Source: Mesostigma viride (lineage: Eukaryota; Streptophyta; Mesostigmatophyceae; Mesostigmatales; Mesostigmataceae). Taken from it: 50,246 bases of DNA. Below, piece after piece: positions 26,881 to 36,499 of this stretch (within the stretch, counting starts at the first letter, position 1; each line of letters starts with the position of its first letter). The notes beneath the pieces are model-generated. The model searched no databases, was not told the origin of the DNA, and saw only the letters and a program-made list of their open reading frames with translations. The position numbers and the translations under genes were made by a program. The stretch is taken from the NCBI GenBank assembly GCA_009746045.1, contig RPFO01000786.1, positions 1 through 50,246 of the forward strand. The letters are read 5' to 3'.

Positions 26881-29800
26881 CTGTCTGAGGCAACCCCTAC
26901 ACACCTTAATTCACCCAAGGGGGAGGCCAGGTGCTCCAATGCAGATTTTATATCTGGGCAACAAGAGGGTGATCTCCAGGTTCAGTGTGGCCCCAGGTCA
27001 CCTGGAGAGGTACAGGTTCCTATGAAGACGTCCTTGACAGCTGATGCAGCTGTAAGTATGTCTGACCCTATGCATCCTCGTGCTGGGCACGAGGGTGGAC
27101 CTCTCATTTTGAGAGAAACCAATGTACAACCACAGAGGGGTGTGAAGGCCTCTGGTGGTATGCATGTGGTCCCTGCTGGCGGTCCAGGTGTTGGGCATGA
27201 GCAGGGTGACTCAGGCTCTGAGTCAGAACAGGATGGAAGTCAGCATGGTGATGCTGGACAACCTGACAGCACAGTCCTGACTGTGCCAGGGACTGCTTCC
27301 TCTGTGTACCAGGAGTTGGGTGCCCGAATCCACAACATGTTTGGGCATGCCACTTCTCTGTCAAACAACTTTGCCTTCCGTATGGGCAGGGCACCCCTTC
27401 TTAAGGCGTGTCAGCAAGCTGCCTCACGGTGTAAGTGCCAGTTGTCCTCCAACAAGCCCAGGAAATCACATGCCAAAGCTCTACCTCAGAGCATTGGTGA
27501 TCTGCAGTGTGATATCCAACACATCAGGGGCATGCAACTGTTGGTGTGCGTGGACAGGTACACGAAATACAAGGTGCTGGAGCATTTACCTTCTATGAAG
27601 AACAGGTACTTGCTGGCTGCCCTGCAGAATGTAAGAGCCAAGTTTCCTACCACAAGGATCCAGGTGGACATGCAGTTTCAGCATCTCAAGGGTGATCCTA
27701 CCCTTCCTGAGTTGCTGGTTACACCTAGGGAGGCTCATGGGCAGCAGGGTGCTATCGAGAGGGCAATCCAGGAGGTCAAGAAATTGATCATCTCTGAAGA
27801 CTGGGTACCCTTGTCTGCACCTGCACTTGTCAGGAGTGCATGGCTGAGGAACGTGGAGCAGCAGCTGAACAGCAGGGTTAACTTCTACTATGATGGAGTT
27901 GCTGTCAGCCCAATGGGTCTATATCATGGCCTGTGCCCACCACATGTGCTGGAGGGCTGGAAACATGCTGCACATGTCACCTTTGCCAAGCTGAGGGAGA
28001 AGGACCGGGGTTGGAAGATGCTGGAGCCACAAGTGGGTCAGAAGGTCCTAGCTTGGAAGGAACCTAGCCTTTATGGCAAACGTGGTAGCTGGAGTCCTGG
28101 GGTGGTTACCCAGGTTGATGAAGCTAGCCACGCATGCTTGGTCAGCATGGAGGACGAACCAAAGCATGTACACCGGCTGAGTTGGTCATATGTCAAGCCT
28201 AACCTGATGAATGAGGGCAGTCAGGCACAAGGCTCACAGGATCTGCAGGATTTTCAGGTCCCAGGTGACATCACTGACGCAACGACCACATCTGTTGCAG
28301 GGGAATCTGTCAGCCCTGGCCAGGTTGCAGAGGTACTTGTTGAACAGGCTGCAAGGTCAACAGCTGGGGAGTCAACTGTCAAGCCCAAGGCACTAACCAA
28401 GCCCAGGGGGACAAGTTTGGCTGGATTGATTGGGGCTCTACAAAGGGCCAAGAAGCAGCCCAAGGTAGCCAAGCTCAGGTGGCATGGCAATCTGGGGCTG
28501 GACACTGCCTTAGAGGTAGACACTAATTCTCAGGTCTCCATTATTGGGACCAGGGCTGCAGCAGGGTACAGCATGTCTGAACCCAGCTATCAGTTTGTGT
28601 CTGACTTCAGTGGCGGGGTACACGTGAAGGTACTGGGTGAGGTATTCATTCCTATCCTTGGACAGGACACTGCTTTTTGTGTCTTGGAGGGCTATCAAGG
28701 ACCTGCTCTTCTGGGGCAGAATTTCCTATGCCAGGATGGGGTAGTGATCACGTCCTCTCTCCTGACTAAGGAAGGGGCTGGTCAGGTCCCACTGATTAAT
28801 TTCAGGACCACTCACCTATCACGTGCAGTAACCAGGACGGTTAAGCGTGTGCAAGTGTGCCAGGGGCAGGAGCCCTTGGTTGATGACCTCATACTGCCAG
28901 CTGCTAGTCATCCAAGCAGTTTGGGCATTGGTCCTCACTCACTTGCTGGACACAGCCCTATCAACTACCAAGGCCTGGTGAAGCTCATGTCCTCTCCCAT
29001 TATGTGTCCCCAGGTCACACTGGGTCTCATTAAATCTGGGGAGGACTGGATCTCCAAGAAATGCGTGGAACCTGTCAATGACCTGCCTCCTGCACGACGT
29101 CTACTCAAGCTCAAGTTTGTCATCAAGATGAAGGAGGTGGACGGGGTCAAGGTACCACATGTCAGGCCAGTGCTGAATGAGTTCAAGGGTACTGGTGAGT
29201 GCACTGCTGAGGAGTTGTATACCCCTGGCATGCTGCATGATACTTGGAGGCTGCTGCTGTGTGTCTTTCTAGGCCTTCTCAACAAGGGCTTGGACTATGG
29301 CTCAGTGGTGATAGACTTCAAGAGGGCATTTCTGGAGGGTGATGCAGATGTGGCACAGGAAAAGTGGGAGGGCAAGACGCCTTTCTATGTTAGGGTGCCT
29401 GCTGTATGGAAAAGGGACATCCACACGGAGTTCCTTAAAATCCTCAAGGGCCTGGAGGGCCTGAGGTCAAGTCCAATAATCTGGAGGGAGACTCTCAACC
29501 GTTTCCTGAAGGAGCATTGCAACTTGAAGGTCTCTCCTGTAGACCCCTGTCTGTTTCTGGGGCAATGGGAAGGCCTGCCAGTGTATGCTTCGCTGCACGG
29601 GGATGACCTACATCTGATAGCTCCCACGTCGTGGCTTAAGGAGCTGATCTCCATCATTAAGTCCAAGTTTCCTCTGGGTAGGGAGCAATGGCAGGTGGAG
29701 AATGAGCCTCTGCTGTTTGTGGGCATGGAGGCCACACTGGTGAAGAAGGGAGGGGAGTGGCGTATGCTGCTGGTGGGGGGCAATGACTATCAAGAGACCC

Positions 29801-30507
29801 TCATTAGCAAGCTTCCTCCAACCATCACACAGGCACTGTGTCCCATGGTGAGGGGCATGGTTGCTTGGGTGGCAGGCATTTCCAGGCCAGACCTTATGGT
29901 CATAGCCAGGTTGCCTGATGACATGCTGGTGGAGCTAGGGTCTGCCAAGGTGGCTGATCAGGTCAGGGCTTCATCTGGCATTCTGTTGTCTGCAGTGGAT
30001 TTATCACAACCCATTTGCATGGAGCTGTATGTGGATAGCTCAATGGACAGCAGGCAGGTCTCCAAGGTCAGGGGCAGGGCTGCAGGGCTCTTTGTGCTCA
30101 GACAGGAAGGCCTGGGGAGTTTGGTGAGCTGGTTTAGTCGCCTGCACAAACGGGTGGCTGTCAGCAGTGATGTGGCAGAATGCAGGGCTATTTGTGAAGG
30201 CATTCACACAAGCCTTTATCTGAAGGAGTTGCTTCATCAGATGACTTCTAACACTCCTTGGCCACTTCAGGTTACCACTCTTCTAAAAACAGACTCCATG
30301 GGGATGGTGCAGTTTGTGCACAGGCAGATGGCCAGAAGTAGGGACTTGGATTATCTCCTTCTTAAGGAGTTGTCCTCCTTGGCCAATATTGAGCATATCC
30401 CTGGGGTTGACAATCCTGCTGATGCTTTGACCAAGCTAGTGCAGAAGGCAGCAGTGCAATACAAGGTTCTTCAGTCTCTGATGGACCCATCTCAGCAAGC
30501 TGTCTAA
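26881..30507 (+). CDS. pol: Retrotransposon Pol polyprotein (integrase, protease, RT, RNase H)
   Basis: 1,161 residues from ATG 27022, open back to the gag stop. In order, numbered from 27022: an integrase (about 90-280) with a His/Cys zinc-binding pattern, then D (CDIQH), D (QVDMQF) and E (AIERAIQEV) as the probable catalytic triad; an aspartic protease-like segment (about 490-585; VDTNSQVSIIG, later LLGQNFL) in which the usual D-T-G reads D-T-N; a copia-type reverse transcriptase (about 690-930; VVIDFKRAFLEGD, and HGDD in place of Y-x-D-D); and RNase H (about 995-1145; LYVDSSMDS, SSDVAECRA, then a copia-like IPGVDNPADALTKLV). Integrase before protease is unusual. No internal stops. Confidence 0.93.
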   Translation: MSEATPTHLNSPKGEARCSNADFISGQQEGDLQVQCGPRSPGEVQVPMKTSLTADAAVSMSDPMHPRAGHEGGPLILRETNVQPQRGVKASGGMHVVPAGGPGVGHEQGDSGSESEQDGSQHGDAGQPDSTVLTVPGTASSVYQELGARIHNMFGHATSLSNNFAFRMGRAPLLKACQQAASRCKCQLSSNKPRKSHAKALPQSIGDLQCDIQHIRGMQLLVCVDRYTKYKVLEHLPSMKNRYLLAALQNVRAKFPTTRIQVDMQFQHLKGDPTLPELLVTPREAHGQQGAIERAIQEVKKLIISEDWVPLSAPALVRSAWLRNVEQQLNSRVNFYYDGVAVSPMGLYHGLCPPHVLEGWKHAAHVTFAKLREKDRGWKMLEPQVGQKVLAWKEPSLYGKRGSWSPGVVTQVDEASHACLVSMEDEPKHVHRLSWSYVKPNLMNEGSQAQGSQDLQDFQVPGDITDATTTSVAGESVSPGQVAEVLVEQAARSTAGESTVKPKALTKPRGTSLAGLIGALQRAKKQPKVAKLRWHGNLGLDTALEVDTNSQVSIIGTRAAAGYSMSEPSYQFVSDFSGGVHVKVLGEVFIPILGQDTAFCVLEGYQGPALLGQNFLCQDGVVITSSLLTKEGAGQVPLINFRTTHLSRAVTRTVKRVQVCQGQEPLVDDLILPAASHPSSLGIGPHSLAGHSPINYQGLVKLMSSPIMCPQVTLGLIKSGEDWISKKCVEPVNDLPPARRLLKLKFVIKMKEVDGVKVPHVRPVLNEFKGTGECTAEELYTPGMLHDTWRLLLCVFLGLLNKGLDYGSVVIDFKRAFLEGDADVAQEKWEGKTPFYVRVPAVWKRDIHTEFLKILKGLEGLRSSPIIWRETLNRFLKEHCNLKVSPVDPCLFLGQWEGLPVYASLHGDDLHLIAPTSWLKELISIIKSKFPLGREQWQVENEPLLFVGMEATLVKKGGEWRMLLVGGNDYQETLISKLPPTITQALCPMVRGMVAWVAGISRPDLMVIARLPDDMLVELGSAKVADQVRASSGILLSAVDLSQPICMELYVDSSMDSRQVSKVRGRAAGLFVLRQEGLGSLVSWFSRLHKRVAVSSDVAECRAICEGIHTSLYLKELLHQMTSNTPWPLQVTTLLKTDSMGMVQFVHRQMARSRDLDYLLLKELSSLANIEHIPGVDNPADALTKLVQKAAVQYKVLQSLMDPSQQAV

Positions 30508-31436
30508 GCTGGTGCATGGTTATAGGGCATTGGAGAGCAGATTGTGTGGTAGTGTCAGCATTGTGACTGGCATAATACCTGTATTTTAGTCTGTACTAAG
30601 GCTCATGGACCATGGTACACTCACTCTGATTTTAATCAGGATACAGCCAGGTTTTGGCTGGGGTTCATGCTGTTGACTACACAAGGTTGACAGGTCCATT
30701 ACAGACCATGTATTCTATTTTAAAAGAAATGTATATTTGTACATACTTCTCACAATGGTCTGGGAACCTTTATTCTGGGGTTTATAGGGCGGGGTTCGAT
30801 TCCCTGGTATTATGTTTCTACAAGCTGGCCTGTTCAGGTGTTTGCCTGTTCAGACTTCCCTAGTTCCCCAGGGCAGGATTTAATTGTTGCCTATGTGTTT
30901 CATTTTGTCATTTGTTTGCTGTGGCAGTTTACCATCTGGCAAGTAGACGGGCGCCGTAAGACGGGCGCCAATAGACCCCTGTTGAGAGAATGACAGGCAA
31001 ACTATTGTAATACGCCTTACTTTGTCAAGTGGTATTTTAATTGTCATGGATTTATTGTACTTATATTGAATATGTACTGGGTTTTATGGGATTAGTATCT
31101 GGGATTAATGTAACTCACCGCCAGAAGGTCATTGTACTGGAGGCTCTACCGAGGTGATGGGATTAATTCCTGGAGAAGACCTCATAGAATTAACCTGTAT
31201 GTATTTAATTTTGTGTGCTTCTAATATCTGGTGGTACTCTGTAATGCCACTTCCATAGGTTTTCTCCATTTCTCATGAAATGGTTTTCCCTGTGGCAGAT
31301 CTGTTTCTTTTCCAGTTCCTTAAAAGAAAGGGCTGGGGGAATGGCAATGGCCATTAAAGACATCTGTTCAAGCTTCAAGCTGGAGTGAAGGACATTTCAA
31401 GCTACTTCAAGGGTCCCTGGCAGGGGATGTGACCCC
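30508..31436 (+). other. 3' untranslated region of the retrotransposon
   Basis: About 930 bases between pol and the polypurine tract, AT-richer than the viral DNA and without a convincing gene. A 69-codon frame at 30654-30863 has no visible support. Confidence 0.7.
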
Positions 31437-31452
31437 TAAAGAAAAGAAGGGA
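31437..31452 (+). promoter_or_regulatory. Polypurine tract
   Basis: AAAGAAAAGAAGGGA just upstream of the 3' LTR, the expected primer for plus-strand DNA synthesis; four bases separate it from the LTR as drawn. Confidence 0.75.
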
Positions 31453-31456
31453 TTGG

Positions 31457-32073
31457 AGTTAACGTAAAGGATTTACGTTAGATGGATAGAGATTGTTACG
31501 CTCTTTCCAACGGCACCTTGAACGCCTCATTTGGTTAAGGAACGTAAAAGTTATGACGTTTCCTAGGCTGTGCCGACAGTACCCGGCGCGCCACTGTGGG
31601 CGCGTACGGACACAGGATGTACAAGTGTCACTTTGATAGTCCGCAGGACGTTGACAGGACTTGTACAGGACTTGATGGTCAATTGATAGGTAGGCGCACT
31701 GTAGCGCGCCAGGACCTATGAGACAATTGATGCTGACTAGTGTACGGATAGGTCCACAGGACTAGCCGTATGGACAATTGATAGATCTGCGCGCCAAAGG
31801 CGTGCCAGAGTCTGTGTAATCAATTGATTGACAGTTCAGCTGTGACAGTGCAGCTGAATACTTGGACGCGTCCCTAGTAAGCTATATGAGTGACTTGGTC
31901 ACACCGGGACGCTAGTTCTTGCGTGCACGTTCTCTTGGCACTGCGACTCTGTCGTCTGTGCTGCGTGCAGTCTTGGAAGTGACGTGACTTACGTCTGTGT
32001 TTCCTGATTATTAATAAAGGCAACTTCCTGCAAGAACCATGGCGGAATTCGTGGCATTCTTACCCTCACAACT
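31457..32073 (+). repeat. 3' LTR
   Basis: Identical to the 5' LTR but for one visible base (31948). Followed directly by the CCTGG target duplicate. Confidence 0.92.
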
Positions 32074-32078
32074 CCTGG

Positions 32079-32165
32079 GACATGGTGGACGGTGCTCACC
32101 TTACTCTGGCAAAATTGGCTGTGACGGGGCGCACCGTGGACACTCGGGATGACTGTCCTAGACGA
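32079..32165 (-). promoter_or_regulatory. Displaced start codon and 5' flank of the split BRO-like gene
   Basis: GGGACATGG right after the target duplicate carries the ATG (minus strand, 32083-32081) of the paralogue whose body ends at 24238. Next comes the family 5' module in diverged form (GGCAAAATTGGCTGTGACGG, GCGCACCGTGGACACTC). Confidence 0.8.
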
Positions 32166-32221
32166 CTAGCAAGATTCTGGTGGGTGGTACGCTGCTATGA
32201 TGCGGGACGATGCGACGAGGG

Positions 32222-32230
32222 TATATATAA
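32222..32230 (+). promoter_or_regulatory. TATA box-like element
   Basis: TATATATAA lies 67 bases before the start of the gene at 32297, in otherwise GC-rich DNA. Confidence 0.5.
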
Positions 32231-32296
32231 CGTGCTTCCCTTACTTGACAAATGCGTTTTTTTTTCCTTGTCCGTATTATGTATTATTAGTATCAC

Positions 32297-32938
32297 ATGT
32301 CGGTGAAAAGGAGATGCCGCGGACAGACGCTCGCGGGGGGTAGGTGCAAGCGGTCGTGCGCCGCCCGCCGCGACACGTGTGCCGCTCACAGCGCCCGTTC
32401 GTACGTGCGCCACAGGCGGGTCCACAAGATGCGCGCGGACGACTATGACGAAGAGGAGACCAACGCGTCTTCTCGCGATACCCAACTACCGTCTTCCCGC
32501 CCCCCGGCCCCGCCCGTCCCCACGCCCACGTGGACGAAGAACAAATCAACCACCGAGAGAGAGACGCGGATAAACGTGGGTAAGATAACAGGGTTCAACC
32601 CACGGAAACCCAGCGAAATATTGTACCAGCCGCCCACATACGAGGATCCCTTCACGGGACGGCTATACCCGATCAACACCGAACACGACGACGGATACAG
32701 AGCGCCCAAGTTGCGCCACAGTAACCAAGAGTTTTTTGAAATGGGGTTGCGGAAGATCGCCGAGGATTGGAAGCGAGAGAAGAAGGCTCGTGAAGATATG
32801 GAGGATGCAGCACGAAGGGCTCGTGGATGGGCGGACGCCGAAATGACAGGGCCGCCCCTGAGAACGCAATATCTGCGCCATACCGGCCGCGCTAAGGCGT
32901 TTACGAGGAGGGGGCGCAGACCTATGTGTGCTTATTGA
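32297..32938 (+). CDS. Protein with a small Cys/His motif at its N-terminus
   Basis: 213 residues. The first 35 residues hold C-R-G-Q-T-L-A-G-G-R-C...C...C-A-A-H, a short zinc-binding pattern (C-x9-C-x8-C-x2-H) common in small Nucleocytoviricota proteins. The protein at 39344-39817 has the same pattern. The middle is Pro/Ser/Thr-rich and disordered (PSSRPPAPPVPTPTW); a segment IPxTY-like (PPTYEDPFTGRLYPINTEHD) and a basic helical end follow. Function unknown; a nucleic-acid or structural role is possible. Confidence 0.7.
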   Translation: MSVKRRCRGQTLAGGRCKRSCAARRDTCAAHSARSYVRHRRVHKMRADDYDEEETNASSRDTQLPSSRPPAPPVPTPTWTKNKSTTERETRINVGKITGFNPRKPSEILYQPPTYEDPFTGRLYPINTEHDDGYRAPKLRHSNQEFFEMGLRKIAEDWKREKKAREDMEDAARRARGWADAEMTGPPLRTQYLRHTGRAKAFTRRGRRPMCAY

Positions 32939-33008
32939 CATTACATTCCAATCAATAATTAAATACATGCCACGAGATTATGAACAAGCCCCAAAATATA
33001 ACGTCTGT

Positions 33009-33930
33009 CTACGCCCTCCTGGTCTGGACGGGGCGCTTGCCCGCCTCCTCCACGAACTCGCGGATGCACCCCTCCATGAGCGCGCGCACCTCGGGCGTGT
33101 CCCAGTAGCAGTTGACCATCCGGACCGCGCCGTCGACGAACTTCTCCGCCTTGGGGATGGGCACGTCCGGGAAGCGCTCCCTGAACCGCGCGGCCATCGA
33201 GCGCCCCACGAGGGCCGCCTCCTTGCAGTGGACCGCGTACCCCATCTCCCGGGCCACGGTGGTGATGTCCAGCGCCTTCCGGGGGGGCGCCTCCTCCCTC
33301 GGCGCGTCCATGCCCGAGTAGAGGGCGTCGTTCACCTTGTCCTGGAGGAACAGCCGGTCGCGGTCGTTCAGCCGCAGGGTCCCGTTTCCCTCCACGGTCC
33401 GCTGCAGCTCGGCCAGCTTCTCCAGGTGCTGCCGACGGTAGTCGGTCGCCTCCACGCGCCACCCGGCCGCCGTCCTCCTGCGGCGGACATCCACCTCCTC
33501 CTTGTGCGCCTCCAATTCCAGTTCCAGCTTCCTCTTCTCCACCAGCACCCTCGCCCGCTCCACCCCCAGCTGGTCGATCCGCAGCAGCAACTCGGCGCGC
33601 ACGGCGGCCACCTGCAGCTCGGAGACCTCGTCCCCCCTCCCAGCCTCGTCTGCGCGCGACGGGACCGCCGGCGCCGTATCCATCAACACCGTCGTCTTGG
33701 TCCCGTTGGCCAGGTCGTACATGTCGCGGGCCACCCCGATCATGGTGGGGTCCCCGCGCATCAGGCGGTCCACCCAGTCGCCCGCGAGGATGGCGAACTC
33801 GTCGCTGATCCACGCGGCCAGCTTGTTGACCAGCTTGAGGTGGATCCACGTGCCGCGGTCCTCGTTGAGCCCCCGGTCACCGAGTCCACGATCTTGGGGG
33901 CGGGCCTGCAGCACCACAGCAGGTATATAA
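33009..33930 (-). pseudogene. KilA-N domain protein with a truncated N-terminus
   Basis: About 300 residues are open. Near the N-terminus is the second half of a KilA-N domain (GTWIHLKLVNKLAAWISDEFA). The first half (VDSVTGG preceded by PKI) is in another frame, separated by a G5 run near 33868-33875, and upstream of that the frame enters the 42-bp tandem array, so the domain's beginning is missing. The rest is a long coiled coil (about 95-170, ELQVAAVRAELLLRIDQLG and further) and a C-terminal helical region with a Cys (VNCYWDTPEVRAL). It may be a live gene with an unusual start or, more likely, one cut by the repeat array. Confidence 0.7.
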
Positions 33931-33960
33931 AGTTCAGGGTGAGCACAGATGTATCTGTGG

Positions 33961-34265
33961 AGGACACCCCCCTAAGGACCCCAGACGTCTCCACAAAAGT
34001 GTGGACACCCCCCCTAAGGACCCCAGGCATCTCCTCACTTTTGAGGACACCCCCCTAAGGACCCCAGACGTCTCCCCAAAAGTGTGGACACCCCCCCTAA
34101 GGACCCCAGGCATCTCCTCACTTTTGAGGACACCCCCCCTAAGGACCCCAGACGTCTCCACAAAAGTGTGGACACCCCCCTAAGGACCCCAGACGTCTCC
34201 ACAAAAGTGTGGACACCCCCCCTAAGGACCCCAGACGTCTCCACAAAAGTGTGGACACCCCCCTA
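33961..34265. repeat. 42-bp tandem array with a hairpin in each unit
   Basis: Seven units and a partial eighth, each with a CCCCCTAAGGACCCCAG core. The units come in two forms. Form A joins through TCCACA-AAAG-TGTGGA, form B through TCCTCA-CTTT-TGAGGA. Both are 6-bp stems with 4-base loops; form B is nearly the reverse complement of form A. The order is A-B-A-B-A-A-A. Confidence 0.92.
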
Positions 34266-34637
34266 AGCACATATACACACTTGCCTGTCAAGGTCTCCTT
34301 CCGTAACCGCTGTCGGAGTGATGTGCTTTTTTAGCAACTCGACGTATTCCGAGTTCCCGCCTCTGAAAAAACTGTCGAAGCGCTTGGTCCCGTTCGAGCC
34401 GGCCTTAGTGAAGTCGGCGCCGTGGACCATCCTGTCCGCCCTCCTCACGCGGATCTCGGTGTCAGAGTCCACCTTCAGTCCGGAGATGGGCCGCAGCGTG
34501 TAGATCCAGAACTTGTCGGTCTCCCGCTTGAAAGTGAATAACACGTTCATGGTGGGTGCCTGGGTCACTTCCATCGGTGCCTGTGACAGCAGAGGGGGGG
34601 GCAGACAGCGACAATCGGGCGCGGTGTAAACTTTCAT
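34263..34637 (-). CDS. Unknown 124-residue protein
   Basis: Starts MKVYTAPDCRCLPPPLLS (ATG 34637; an alternative start is MNVLFTFKRETDKFW at about 34550). Strand-rich middle (FWIYTLRPISGLKV, TEIRVRRADRMVHGADF) and a C-terminal SEYVELLKKHITPT. Stops at the edge of the 42-bp array. Not recognised. Confidence 0.6.
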   Translation of the reverse strand: MKVYTAPDCRCLPPPLLSQAPMEVTQAPTMNVLFTFKRETDKFWIYTLRPISGLKVDSDTEIRVRRADRMVHGADFTKAGSNGTKRFDSFFRGGNSEYVELLKKHITPTAVTEGDLDRQVCICA

Positions 34638-34689
34638 AATAAAGAGTGAATGCCTTCCCAATCACGCCAGCAATGGGACGACACGGCAA

Positions 34690-35400
34690 ATAACTCCCAC
34701 AAGCATCCTCAGATACATGACACACGGTGGATAAAAAATGCCTGGGGGTGGGCAAACAGCCGACAGAGTTGCTGGACAGAACAGGGCACGTGAAAGCTTC
34801 ACCAAGCAGAACAATAATTCGACGAGGGCGGCATAAAACGCGAAAAGTGCATGCACACAGGGCAGGGGCTTGAAATAAATGCATCAAGTGATGAGGCATG
34901 CCAAAGGGTGGGCAACAGGCGACAGGATTGCTGGACAGGGCCAGTGCAGGTGAGAACTTCACCAGGCAGGTCCATTCGACGCTAGCGGCTGAAAACGCGA
35001 AAAGGAATGCACAACAAGGGCAAGGGCATGGAAATAAATGCATCAGATGATGAGGCATGCCAAAGGGTGGTCAACAGGCAACAAAACTGCTGGACAGGGC
35101 CAGGGCAGGGGGGCAATTCAAAAGGTGGGGCCATTCGACGAGCGCGGCAGGAAACTCGACAGAAAGCATGAAACATGGCAAAGGGATTGGAGAAACTTCA
35201 TCCCAGGTGTGAGGCATGCCAAAGGGTGGGCAATAGGCAACAAAACTGCTGGGCAGGACCAGGGCAGGGGGGAAATGCAAAAGGTGGGGCCATTCGACGA
35301 GCGCGGCAGGAAACGCGAAAAAGGGGTTCACAAACAGGACAAATACGGCCGAAAACTCCCCCAGCCCACTGCCTAATTCGACCTAGGCGGCCGGAAACGT
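34690..35400. repeat. Degenerate tandem array with a ~160-bp period
   Basis: The landmark GGTGG-GCAA recurs at 34747, 34907, 35066 and 35225, giving a period of 159-160. Each unit also has GCATGCCAAAGGGTGGGC and ATTCGACG(A)G(C)GCGGC followed by AAACGCGAAAA. Four units and a partial fifth (to about 35410) are recognisable. Open frames in it are repeat translations, not genes. Confidence 0.85.
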
Positions 35401-35409
35401 CGAAAAAGG

Positions 35410-35684
35410 GCCATGCTCACCTGCAAATCCAGAGCCAAAGGGGGTAAAAATGGGTTGTGTGTGCTGTTTGCCTGCTGCCTGCTGCTGTTCATGGCTGTCT
35501 CCCTCTGCCTTTACGCATTTCATGCCGCGCTTACGAAATTTTGGCGCGCGTCTGCCGCGTGTCGTGTCGGTTTCGTCGTGGCAGCGGCGTATCTTTGGTT
35601 CCCTGCCGCGCCCCGGGAGTTACCACTTGGCAGCGGGCGGGTTCCGCTCCAGTTCCGTGGGCGGTTACTAGAAGTTAGCGGGAG
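35410..35684. other. Spacer without convincing genes
   Basis: Several overlapping short frames in three phases, none with a credible protein. Pieces such as GGAATCCG resemble the adjacent foldback. Confidence 0.5.
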
Positions 35685-36499
35685 TGCAGCGGAATCCGTG
35701 GCAGTAGGCACGAATCCGCCGGGTGCCGCGGGGTAACTTGCGAAAAGTGAGATCCTAACCGGCTGGGTAACCGAAAGTAACGGCGGACGGACGAGTGCGA
35801 ACCAGTGGGACCGGGGAAAACTCGGGGGGGGCCAATGGGAAGTGCCGGTTTCTAGCCGGATTCCGGGCGGTTAGGAGATGCATCTTGGCTTCCCTGATCC
35901 CGGGACTCGGCCGAAAAAAAGTTTGGAAATGGGGAACGAAATACGCAATTCGCGTATTCGGCGAATTACACTACAACATTAGGTTCTATTTATAACCCGC
36001 CCGTGCACTGGGTAGTTTAACGCTAGTACACTACAAGATTTACTAGGGTACTACAAGTACCACACGCGGCGGTATATTCGATTATCCTTTATTTATTTAG
36101 TCCTAAGTTAGCCATAAGTTACGGGCTACTGAAAATATATGACGATTCTATTAAAAATTTATAGTAGTAGCGACTTTGCACGGGTGGGCTATAAATAGAA
36201 CCTAATGTTGTAGTGTAATTCGCCGAATACGCGAATTGCGTATTTCGTTCCCCATTTCCAAACTTTTTTTCGGCCGAGTCCCGGGATCAGGGAAGCCAAG
36301 ATGCATCTCCTAACCGCCCGGAATCCGGCTAGAAACCGGCACTTCCCATTGGCCCCTCCCGAGTTTCCCCCGGGCCCACTGGTTCGCACTCGTCCGTCCG
36401 CCGTTACTTTCGGTTACCCAGCCGGTTAGGATCTCACTTTTCGCAAGTTACCCCGCGGCACCCGGCGGATTCGTCCCTACTCCTGCGGATTCCGCTGCA
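35685..36499. repeat. 815-bp foldback: 325-bp inverted repeat around a 167-bp spacer
   Basis: Left arm 35685-36009 and right arm 36177-36499 are reverse complements at about 95 % by eye, differing by a few substitutions and small gaps (e.g. 35825-35835 versus 36355-36370). The spacer is AT-rich (ATTATCCTTTATTTATTTAG) and has no gene. I see no target duplication at its outer edges. It could be a MITE-like or foldback transposon, or a viral terminal or replication structure. The mirror-image 66-codon frames in both arms are a product of the repeat. Confidence 0.93.

Larger units (their letters stand above)
24239..32078 (+). mobile_element. Complete copia-type LTR retrotransposon with target duplication
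   Basis: A 7.8-kb insertion: 5-bp target duplication CCTGG at 24239-24243 and 32074-32078, two 617-bp LTRs, an ORF of unknown function, gag, pol and a polypurine tract. LTRs differ at one position by eye (C at 24735, T at 31948), so the insertion is young. Removing the element and one CCTGG restores the usual start region of a BRO-like gene. Its base composition and codon use are less GC-rich than the virus. There is no envelope-like gene. The RT and RNase H are of the Ty1/copia type. Confidence 0.95.

Noticed and set aside
27022-30507. Endogenous retrovirus rather than retrotransposon
   Set aside because: No envelope-like ORF; copia-type RT and RNase H.
34462-35331. Cys/Pro-rich minus-strand ORFs in the 160-bp array
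   Set aside because: Translations of the repeat unit.
35413-35736. Several overlapping ORFs between the 160-bp array and the foldback
   Set aside because: No protein-like composition and they overlap in three frames.
35795-36389. Pair of mirrored 66-codon genes
   Set aside because: They are the same inverted repeat read on both strands.
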